Below are positions 30,351 to 37,628 of a DNA stretch of 64,000 bases, piece after piece. The notes beneath the pieces were generated by a model. It saw only the letters and a program-made list of their open reading frames with translations, was not told where the DNA came from and did not search any database. Positions within the stretch are counted from its first letter, which is position 1. Every line of letters begins with the position of its first letter. Source of the DNA: Aquincola tertiaricarbonis (lineage in GTDB: Bacteria; Pseudomonadota; Gammaproteobacteria; Burkholderiales; Burkholderiaceae_C); contig NZ_CP097636.1 of the NCBI RefSeq assembly GCF_023573145.1, positions 2,542,001-2,606,000 of the forward strand, read 5' to 3'. The position numbers and the translations under genes were made by a program.

Positions 30351-31376
30351 GTGCCGACCGATCTGAAGCAGTTGTCGGCCCGACTCGGCCTGTCGGCCAC
30401 CACGGTCAGCCGTGCCCTCAACGGCTACGACGACGTGAGTGCCAAGACGCGCGAGCGGGTCGAACAGATGGCCCGAGAGCTGGGCTACCAGCCCAACCGA
30501 ACCGCCCGTCGACTGGCCCGTGGCCGCGCCGATGCCGTGGGCCTGGTGTATCCGCTGGACGCCGGTGATCTGGGCGACCCACGTTTCCTCGAAGTCATCG
30601 AAGGTCTGTCCGACCGGCTCGAAGCCGACGACATGGACCTGCTGCTGGCCTCGGCCCGCGAACGCACCGAGCTGCGCACCTACCAGCGGCTGATCAGCGG
30701 CGGCCGGGTGGACGGCGTCATCGTCGCGCGCACCCGGGTGGTCGACGAACGCATCGACTACCTGCAGCGCGTGGGCGTGCCCCTGGTGGCCTACGGCCGC
30801 ACCGCACAGCCTGACGGCTTCGCCTGGTTCGACTTCGACAACGAGGCCGGCATGGTGCTGGCCGTGCAGCAGATGGTGGCCCTCGGCCACCGCCGCATCG
30901 GTTACCTGCATGCACCGCTCAGCCTGTGCTTCGCCGCGCAGCGGCAGGCCGGCTTCCAGCGGGCGATGCAGGCCGCCGGGTTGGCGGTGGACCCGGCGCT
31001 GGTGGTCGAAGGCGGGCTCTCGCACCGCACCGGCCATGCGGCCGCCCAGCGGCTGCTGGCCGGCCCCACCCGGCCCAGCGCGCTCATCGTCGACAACAAC
31101 CTGTGCGGCATGGGCGCGGTACGCGCCCTGCTGGACGCGGGCGTGGCCATCGGGCGCGAGCTGTCGGTCATCGTCTACGACGGCGTGCCCGATGACGTGC
31201 TGCGCGCCGGCATGCGCATCGCCGCCATTGGCCAGCCCACCGCCTACCGGGCCGGCGAGACCATGGCCGAGATGCTGCTGGCCCTGATGCGCGGCGAGCC
31301 CCTGCCCGACCGCCACCGGTTGCTGCAGCCGGTGTTCGAGCCCGGCAACTCCATCGGCCCACCGGCGGCAGGCTAG
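30351..31376 (+). CDS. LacI-family transcription regulator
   Basis: A 341-residue repressor. The N-terminal helix-turn-helix is DLKQLSARLGLSATTVSRAL with the hinge region GYQPNRTARRLARGRADAVG. The rest is a sugar-binding periplasmic-type domain (VDGVIVARTR, MVALGHRRIGYL, SALIVDNNLCGMGAVRALL). Start is GTG 30351; upstream codons run into the previous gene. It probably binds the CG-centred dyads at 24363-24494 and derepresses the island when sugar is present; this link is inference. I see no such dyad before its own start. Confidence 0.9.
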   Translation: MPTDLKQLSARLGLSATTVSRALNGYDDVSAKTRERVEQMARELGYQPNRTARRLARGRADAVGLVYPLDAGDLGDPRFLEVIEGLSDRLEADDMDLLLASARERTELRTYQRLISGGRVDGVIVARTRVVDERIDYLQRVGVPLVAYGRTAQPDGFAWFDFDNEAGMVLAVQQMVALGHRRIGYLHAPLSLCFAAQRQAGFQRAMQAAGLAVDPALVVEGGLSHRTGHAAAQRLLAGPTRPSALIVDNNLCGMGAVRALLDAGVAIGRELSVIVYDGVPDDVLRAGMRIAAIGQPTAYRAGETMAEMLLALMRGEPLPDRHRLLQPVFEPGNSIGPPAAG

Positions 31377-32506
31377 GCCTGCTCGGCCCCGCCGCGGGCC
31401 GACTGGCGCGCCTGGTCGCCGATGCGGCTCATCACCGCCGCCGCCTGCTGCCGCGGCGTGCCGCCCACCGGCCCTTCCGGCGGCGGGGCCGCGTCGGCTT
31501 CGGCGGCCGGCAGCACCGACTCCGGCACCAGCGCCGGCACCAGCGCCGCCGGCGGCGACAACAAGGCCACCAGCACCAGGCCCAGCAGGCCGGCCACCGC
31601 CGCGGCCAGCAGCGGGGCCGTCCAAGCGGCGCGGGTGGCTGCGGCCAGCAGTTCGGCACGCGGCACGGTCGCCACCAGGTACAGGTTCAGCTCAGGCACG
31701 TAGCTGGCCGCCAGCACCCGGCTGCCGCCATCGGCCGGCTCCACCGTGTAGCTGAACTCGTCGTGGCTGGTGAGCAGCCGACCCAGCGCCTCGATGCCGA
31801 AGCCCGGCAGGTCGCCCAGATGGTGGCGGCCGTCGGCCATCAACGGGTCGCGGTGCAGCACGATGAGGCCATCGGGCTGCACCAGCATCAGCAGTCCGGT
31901 CTGGCCCACCCGCCGGCTGGCCACCTGCTCGGCCAGCGCGCCCGCTGCCACGCCCATGCCCGCCAGGCCCACATGGCCGGCACCGGCATCAAAACGGGCC
32001 AGCACCGACAGGCGCCAGCCCTCGCCCAGCGGATCGGGGCTCAGCGCCATCGCGTACGGCCGGCCGCTGGTGAGAAAGCGCCCGAACCAGCCGTCCTGCG
32101 GCCCCAGCGGCCGCTGCGGGCCGAGCTCGGTGAGGTAGCGGCCCTGCGTCTGCGACACCCAATAGACCTGCTGCGCCCGATGCCGGGCCTTGAGCCGTGC
32201 GGCATAAGCCTGGAAGGCCGCCAGGCCGTCGGCCGGCTGGCCGGCCCGCTCCCAGGTCAGCAGGAAGTGGTTGTCGGCCATGTCCAGCGAGGCCCCCAGT
32301 GGCTCGCCCACCTGGCGCTGCAGTTCGCTGCGCACGCTGCCCAGCACCGCGGGCAGTTCGTCGCTGACCACCCGTGCCTCGAAGGCTTCGCGCGTGAGCC
32401 ACAGGCCGCTGGCCACCGACACGGCGACGAACACCGCCAGGCACAACCCCAGGCCGGCCAGGAGCTTGTGCTGGAGCGACCAGCGGGAAGGGGCGGTGAG
32501 CCTCAT
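31373..32506 (-). CDS. Cache-domain membrane protein without output domain
   Basis: A 377-residue protein. Helix 1 is LLAGLGLCLAVFVAVSVASG, followed by a periplasmic dCache-like sensor region (about 40-290; MADNHFLLTWERAG, RYLTELGP, LADGRHHLGD-like and SYTVEPADG blocks) and helix 2 AAWTAPLLAAAVAGLLGLVLVALL. Chemoreceptors have such sensors followed by HAMP and signalling domains, but here only about 60 low-complexity residues remain. The frame is intact, so it is either a truncated descendant or an accessory sensor. Its stop overlaps the LacI-type stop on a CTAG. Confidence 0.7.
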   Translation of the reverse strand: MRLTAPSRWSLQHKLLAGLGLCLAVFVAVSVASGLWLTREAFEARVVSDELPAVLGSVRSELQRQVGEPLGASLDMADNHFLLTWERAGQPADGLAAFQAYAARLKARHRAQQVYWVSQTQGRYLTELGPQRPLGPQDGWFGRFLTSGRPYAMALSPDPLGEGWRLSVLARFDAGAGHVGLAGMGVAAGALAEQVASRRVGQTGLLMLVQPDGLIVLHRDPLMADGRHHLGDLPGFGIEALGRLLTSHDEFSYTVEPADGGSRVLAASYVPELNLYLVATVPRAELLAAATRAAWTAPLLAAAVAGLLGLVLVALLSPPAALVPALVPESVLPAAEADAAPPPEGPVGGTPRQQAAAVMSRIGDQARQSARGGAEQA

Positions 32507-32585
32507 GGCGGCGCGCGCGGGCAGTGGACAACGCAGGGTTATCGTCGCTCGCGGGCCAAAGTTGACCCGTGCAGCCGGACACCGC

Positions 32586-33248
32586 ATGCCACCTCTCCGC
32601 CTTCTTGCGCTCACGCGCCGCCATCCGTCGGCCATCCTGCTCGTCACCCAGCTGCTGGCGCTGCTGCTCTACCCCTTCCTGCAGGACCTGCACGCGGCAC
32701 CGGTGGCGCTGGGCACGCTGGGCATCGTCATCCTGGCCATCACCACCGGCATGGTGCGGCGCACGCCGGGGCTGGTGTGGGTGAGCGTGGGCATCGCGCT
32801 GCCCGCCATCGCGCTGCTGGTGCTGGAAACCGCCTGGGGGCTGCCGCAGCTGCGCCCCTGGTCGGCCGGGCTGGAGGCGGCCTTCTATTTCTACGCGGCC
32901 GGCAGCCTGATCGCCTACATGACACGCGACCTGCGGGCCACCACCGACGAGCTGTTCGCCGCCGGCGCCACCTTCACGCTGCTGGCCTGGGGCTTCGCCT
33001 ACCTGTTCGTGATGCTGCAGGCGCTGCAGCCCGGCAGCTTCACCGCGGCGGTAAATCCGCAGCAGCCGCGCACCTGGACTGAGCTGATCTTCCTGAGCTT
33101 CGCGCTGCTGTCCAGCACCGGCATCGGCGACGTGGTGCCGGTGCGGCCGGTGGCCCGCGCGCTGGCGGCCATCGAGATGTTCGTCGGCGTGATGTACCTG
33201 GCCACCGTGGTGTCTCGCCTGGTCGGATTGACCGTCCCCAGGCGGTAA
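32586..33248 (+). CDS. Ion-channel (two-helix pore) family membrane protein
   Basis: A 220-residue membrane protein. About four hydrophobic segments (LLVTQLLALLLYPFL, LGIVILAITTGMV, SVGIALPAIALLVLE, TFTLLAWGFAYLFVML) precede a pore module: FLSFALLSSTGIGDVVPVRP, then IEMFVGVMYLATVVSRLVGL. The filter reads S-T-G-I-G-D where potassium channels usually have T-V-G-Y-G-D. Bacterial two-helix channels often carry such changes, so potassium selectivity is uncertain. No cytoplasmic RCK domain is present. Confidence 0.8.
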   Translation: MPPLRLLALTRRHPSAILLVTQLLALLLYPFLQDLHAAPVALGTLGIVILAITTGMVRRTPGLVWVSVGIALPAIALLVLETAWGLPQLRPWSAGLEAAFYFYAAGSLIAYMTRDLRATTDELFAAGATFTLLAWGFAYLFVMLQALQPGSFTAAVNPQQPRTWTELIFLSFALLSSTGIGDVVPVRPVARALAAIEMFVGVMYLATVVSRLVGLTVPRR

Positions 33249-33484
33249 GTCGAACCGGGGGCGGCCGCTGCGTTTCTGTTACAAGCGCCGGCTCAATCCT
33301 GGCGACGCGGGGCCGATAGGTCCGGTTCACAGGCATCCCGGTTCCGGCATCGCCGGCCGGCCTGGCCAGCGCCCAAGGCGGCGGCCAGGCGCCACCTAGC
33401 AGTAAAGGTTTGGATGTACCGCTCGTTCCCCGTCAGCGCTGGCGCGCCGGCCACCCACGCCCCATCGCAGCCCGGCCCCGCGGC
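33249..33484. other. Intergenic region before the first TPR-GGDEF gene
   Basis: A 236-base GC-rich gap. It presumably holds the promoter for the two TPR-GGDEF genes. I compared it by eye with the cyclic-di-GMP riboswitch consensus and found no match. An in-frame TTG at 33410 could extend the next gene by 25 residues. Confidence 0.3.
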
Positions 33485-35638
33485 ATGAGGGCCGCCGTGC
33501 CGCCGTCCGCAGGCGTCGACCGTGCCCCGAGGGCCGCGTGGCAGGCCGCCCTGCGGGGTGCCGTGCTGGCGGTCGCCTGCCTGGCCAGCACGCTGGCCGC
33601 CGCCGAAGGCCAGCCCGGCACTTCCATAGCCACGTCGGTGGCGAGCCGCCCCGCGCCCGCCCAGGCCGCCGCACAGCCGGCCGCCATCGCGCAGCGCATC
33701 ATGGTGCTGGAACGCCAGGGCCGGGCCCGTCCGCAGGAAACCGCCGCCGAGGTGGACGCCGAGATCACCCGGGTGGCGCCCTTCAGCGCCGCACACCGCG
33801 AGCTGCTGACCGTGCAGGGCCTGATGCTGGCCGAGGCCGCCGACGGCGCCGCTGCCGAGCGCAGCGCGCTGGCGCTGGACGACTGGCACCTGCACCCCGG
33901 TGCGCAGGAAGCCGGCCTGGCCGCCGGTGCCGCGCTGCTGATCCGCGCCACCTTTGCCGCCCACGGCGGGCACGACCTCAAGCGCGCCGACGCCCTGGTG
34001 CAGGAGGCGCTGGGCCGGCTGCCGCCCGAGGTCAGCGACCTGGACCGCTACCGCTTTGTCATGGTGCACGGCTACATCAAGGACCGCGCCGGCCAGCTGG
34101 AGGAAGCCGTGCGCCTGCACCACCAGGCGCTGGCGCTGGCCGACCAGCTGGGCACGCCCTGGCGGCGCGCCGAGGCCCGCACCGCGCTGGCCTACAGCTA
34201 CTTCGGCGCGCGCCAGCTGGAGCGGGCGCGCCAGCTCAGCGACGAGGCCCTGGCGCTGGCCAGCGAAGCCACCGACTGGGTGGGCCTGGGCCGTGCGCAC
34301 AACACCGCCGGCATCGTGCTGGACGGCCTGGGCGACCAGGACGGCCAGCGCTTCCACTTCGAGCAGGCCATCGCCTGCGCGGTGCGTGCCGGCAGCAAGC
34401 GCGACGAGGCCCGCTACCTGGCCAACATGGCCGACTTCTACCTGAAGAAGGGCGAGTTCCGCACGGCGCTGCTGCATGCGCAGCGGGCGCTGCCGCTGGC
34501 CCGTGAACTGCGCGACCCCGACAGCGAGCTGGTGGCGCTGGCCAACATCGGCTTCGCGCACATCTCGATGCAGCACCTGCCGCTGGGCAAGCGCTTCGTG
34601 GCCCAGGCCATCGCCATCGACGAGGACCGCGGCGCACTGGCCGGTGCCGCCAGCACCTGGCTGGAACTGGGCGGCTACCTGGAACAGGCCGGCGACCTGC
34701 GCGGCGCGGTGGCGGCCTATCACAAGCACCGCAAGCTGATGGCCGGCGTGCTGCGCGCCGACGAGCAGAAGGCCATCCTGGCGATGCAGGAGCAGTACGA
34801 CGCCGAGCAGCGCAACCGCTCGCTGGCGCTGCCGCAGCGTGAGCAGCAGATCAAGGCCGAGCAGCTGCACCGCCGCGACCTGCAGCAGCTGCTGTGGGCG
34901 CTGGCCGGTGGCGTGAGCCTGCTGTCCTTCGGCGTCATCGTGGCGCTGCTGCGGCGGGTGCGGCAGGCCAACCGGCTGCTGTCGGCCAGCAACCAGGTGC
35001 TGCGCCAGCATGGCGAGCGCGACCCCCTCACCGGCCTGGCCAACCGCCGGGCCTTCCAGGACGAGATGAAACGGCGGGCCGCCGACGGCATGCTGTGCGG
35101 CACCGTCTACCTGATCGACGTCGACCACTTCAAGCAGATCAACGACCACCATGGCCATGCGGTGGGCGACGCGGTGCTGGTGGAGGTGGCCCAGCGCCTG
35201 CGCGCCACGCTGCGCGAGGACGACCTGATCGTGCGCTGGGGCGGCGAGGAATTCCTGGTGCTGGTGCAGGCCATGGCCGGCGACCACGTGGATGCGCTGG
35301 CCGGCCGCATGCTGGCCGCGCTCGAAGGCACGCCGGTGGCGGTGCAGTCGCGCCAGGTGGCGGTCACCGCCTCCATCGGCTTTGCCACCTTCCCCATCGG
35401 GCCGGCCTCGCTGCCGGTGCCGTGGGAGCGGGCCGTCAACCTGGTGGACACCGCCATGTACCTGGCCAAGGCCCATGGCCGCAACCGCGCCTACGGCGTG
35501 CGCCTGCGGCAGGCCGCCAACGACGAGTCGCTGCAGGCCATCACCGGTGCGCTGGAAGCCGCCGCGCAGGATGGCCGGGTGGCGCTGACGCTGTTGCGCA
35601 CCGAAGGCCAGGCCAAGCCGGTGGAGGTCGCAGCATGA
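33485..35638 (+). CDS. TPR-GGDEF diguanylate cyclase, copy 1
   Basis: A 717-residue protein. A hydrophobic N-terminal segment (GAVLAVACLASTLAAAEG) suggests export of a long helical-repeat region (about 60-440). Repeats resemble tetratricopeptides (AEARTALAYSYFGARQLERA, ALANIGFAHISMQHLPLGKR). A helix LLWALAGGVSLLSFGVIVALL returns the chain to the cytoplasm before the GGDEF domain: DPLTGLANRRAF, IDVDHFKQINDHHGHAVGD and WGGEEF near 588, intact. Start is ATG 33485; TTG 33410 is possible. The stop overlaps the start of a paralogue. Confidence 0.88.
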   Translation: MRAAVPPSAGVDRAPRAAWQAALRGAVLAVACLASTLAAAEGQPGTSIATSVASRPAPAQAAAQPAAIAQRIMVLERQGRARPQETAAEVDAEITRVAPFSAAHRELLTVQGLMLAEAADGAAAERSALALDDWHLHPGAQEAGLAAGAALLIRATFAAHGGHDLKRADALVQEALGRLPPEVSDLDRYRFVMVHGYIKDRAGQLEEAVRLHHQALALADQLGTPWRRAEARTALAYSYFGARQLERARQLSDEALALASEATDWVGLGRAHNTAGIVLDGLGDQDGQRFHFEQAIACAVRAGSKRDEARYLANMADFYLKKGEFRTALLHAQRALPLARELRDPDSELVALANIGFAHISMQHLPLGKRFVAQAIAIDEDRGALAGAASTWLELGGYLEQAGDLRGAVAAYHKHRKLMAGVLRADEQKAILAMQEQYDAEQRNRSLALPQREQQIKAEQLHRRDLQQLLWALAGGVSLLSFGVIVALLRRVRQANRLLSASNQVLRQHGERDPLTGLANRRAFQDEMKRRAADGMLCGTVYLIDVDHFKQINDHHGHAVGDAVLVEVAQRLRATLREDDLIVRWGGEEFLVLVQAMAGDHVDALAGRMLAALEGTPVAVQSRQVAVTASIGFATFPIGPASLPVPWERAVNLVDTAMYLAKAHGRNRAYGVRLRQAANDESLQAITGALEAAAQDGRVALTLLRTEGQAKPVEVAA

Positions 35639-37623
35639 GGCAGCTGCTGCCCACGCTGGCGCGGGCGCTGCGGCGCATCGTCGCCGCCACGTCGGTGCTG
35701 CCCCTGCTGTTGCCCCTGCTGGCCGCGGCCGTGCCGGCGGGGCCGGCAGAGCCGCCCGCGGTGCAGGCGCTGGCCGAGCGGCTGGACGCGCTCCAGCGCA
35801 GCGGCTACGAACATCCGGCGCAGGCCCTGGCCACGCTGGGCCAGCTGCGTGAACGCACCCAGGACCCGGAGTCGATGCGACGGGTGCTGCTGGCCATCGG
35901 CAGCATCCACGCCCAGGCCGGCAATGCGCTGCAGGCCGGCGCGGTGGCCGAGGCGCTGCTGGACCTCTCGCGCGACAACCCGCAGCTGCGCGCCAATGCC
36001 AGCTCCAACCTGGTGCGGGCGCTGGTGGCCGAGAACGCGGGCCAGACGGCGGTGGCCGCGGCGCTGGCGCAATCGGCCCTGGACGCCTTCGAGGCCGACT
36101 GCCCGCCCAAGCGCACCCCCGCCCGCAGCGCCCTGCCCTGCGACTACCGGTCGGCCTGGCAGGCCCACCAGATCCTGCAGCGCCGCGCGGTGGGCCAGGG
36201 CGTGCCCGCGGCCGAGGCGGTGCAGGCACGCGCCGCGCTGGCCCTGGCGGAGGCCTTTCACGACCCGCGCCGCCAGGCGGCCAACCTGGCCACGCTGGCC
36301 TTGCTGGCCGAAGCCCGCGGTGACGGCGACGAGGCCCGGCACCTGATCGGCCAGGCGCGGCGGCTGGTGCACCCGCTGGACGACCTGACCGAGCTGGCCC
36401 GCCTGACCGACACCGAAGCCCGCATGGCCGACCTGCGCGGCGACCCGCGTGCCGGCCTGCACTTCCACGAGCTGGCGCAGCAGCAGGCGGCGCGCGCCAA
36501 TGCACCGCGGCTGGAAGGCCGCATGCTCACCAACCTGAGCGACGCCTACGTGCGTGCCGGCCGGCCGGCGGCGGCGCTGGCCGCCGCCGAGAAGGGCCTG
36601 ACCATCGTGCGCGAGCGCAACGACCTGCGGGCCGAACGCGTGCTCATCAACAACGCGGGGCTGGCCAAGATCGGCCTGGGCCGCCTGGCCGAAGGCAAGG
36701 AAGACCTGGCCCGCCTGCTGCGGCTGTGGGAGGAAAGCGGCGACACCGGCCGCCAGGTGGGCACGCTCACCGAATACGGCGAAGCCCTGGCCGCCGCAGG
36801 CGATGCCCGCAGCGCGCTGGAGCTGTTCCACCGCGAGCGGGCGCTGAGCGCCGAGCTGATGCGGATCAACCGCAACGTGGCGCTCAAGGAACTGCAGGGC
36901 CGCAACGAGGCCGAGGCCCGGCAGCGCGACATCGAGCTGCTGGCCCGCGACAACGCGCTGAAGACCGAGGCACTGGCCAACCGGGCACTGCTGCAACGCT
37001 TCGGCTGGGTGCTGGCGCTGGCGATGCTGGCCGCCACCGCCGCCGCGCTGCTGCTGTACCGCCGCGTGCGGGCCACCCACCGCGAGCTGGCGGCCAGCCA
37101 GGTGCAGCTGCAGGCGCTGAGCGAGCGCGACCCGCTGACCCAGCTGTCCAACCGCCGGCACCTGCAGGCCGAAATGGCACGGCTGACGCAGCCGGACGGT
37201 GCCTTCCACGGCGGGCTGCTGCTGGTGGACGTAGACCATTTCAAGCGCATCAACGACGAAGCCGGCCATGCCGCGGGCGACGAGGTGCTGGTGGAGGTGG
37301 CGCGCCGCCTGCACGCCGCGGTCACACCCGACGACCTGGTGGTGCGCTGGGGCGGCGAAGAATTCCTGGTGGTGCTGCCGGGCGCCGATGCGGCCCGCAC
37401 CGCGCGCCTGGCGCAGCGGCTGCTGCGGGCGGTGGCGGGCGAGCCGGTGCAGGCCGGCGGCCACAGCCTGCGGGTGACGGCCTCGATCGGCCATGGCGTG
37501 TTCCCGCTGACGCAGACCGCCCGGCCGCTGCGTTATGAGCAGGCGCTGAACCTGGTGGACCGGGCGCTCTACGACGCCAAGCACGAAGGCCGCAACCGCG
37601 CGATCGGCCTGCAGGCGGCCTGA
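35635..37623 (+). CDS. TPR-GGDEF diguanylate cyclase, copy 2
   Basis: A 662-residue paralogue of the preceding protein with the same order: signal-like segment (ATSVLPLLLPLLAAAVPAG), TPR-like repeats in the periplasm, a helix (FGWVLALAMLAATAAALLLY) and a GGDEF domain (DPLTQLSNRRHL, VDVDHFKRINDEAGHAAGDEV, WGGEEF near 573). The catalytic motif is intact. The sensor halves differ more than the cyclase halves, suggesting duplication and divergence of input. Coupled to copy 1 by ATGA; its stop is five bases from the end of the convergent kinase gene. Confidence 0.88.
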   Translation: MRQLLPTLARALRRIVAATSVLPLLLPLLAAAVPAGPAEPPAVQALAERLDALQRSGYEHPAQALATLGQLRERTQDPESMRRVLLAIGSIHAQAGNALQAGAVAEALLDLSRDNPQLRANASSNLVRALVAENAGQTAVAAALAQSALDAFEADCPPKRTPARSALPCDYRSAWQAHQILQRRAVGQGVPAAEAVQARAALALAEAFHDPRRQAANLATLALLAEARGDGDEARHLIGQARRLVHPLDDLTELARLTDTEARMADLRGDPRAGLHFHELAQQQAARANAPRLEGRMLTNLSDAYVRAGRPAAALAAAEKGLTIVRERNDLRAERVLINNAGLAKIGLGRLAEGKEDLARLLRLWEESGDTGRQVGTLTEYGEALAAAGDARSALELFHRERALSAELMRINRNVALKELQGRNEAEARQRDIELLARDNALKTEALANRALLQRFGWVLALAMLAATAAALLLYRRVRATHRELAASQVQLQALSERDPLTQLSNRRHLQAEMARLTQPDGAFHGGLLLVDVDHFKRINDEAGHAAGDEVLVEVARRLHAAVTPDDLVVRWGGEEFLVVLPGADAARTARLAQRLLRAVAGEPVQAGGHSLRVTASIGHGVFPLTQTARPLRYEQALNLVDRALYDAKHEGRNRAIGLQAA

Positions 37624-37628
37624 CCGGG

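Noticed and set aside
33249..33484. Possible cyclic di-GMP riboswitch before the TPR-GGDEF genes
   Set aside because: I could not find the conserved GEMM core or tetraloop-receptor pattern by eye; a covariance-model search would decide.
33293..36505. A 1070-residue open frame on the minus strand opposite the TPR-GGDEF genes
   Set aside because: Its product is Ala/Gly/Arg/Gln/His-rich without domains, while the opposite strand encodes clear GGDEF proteins. Long antisense frames are expected in this GC-rich DNA.
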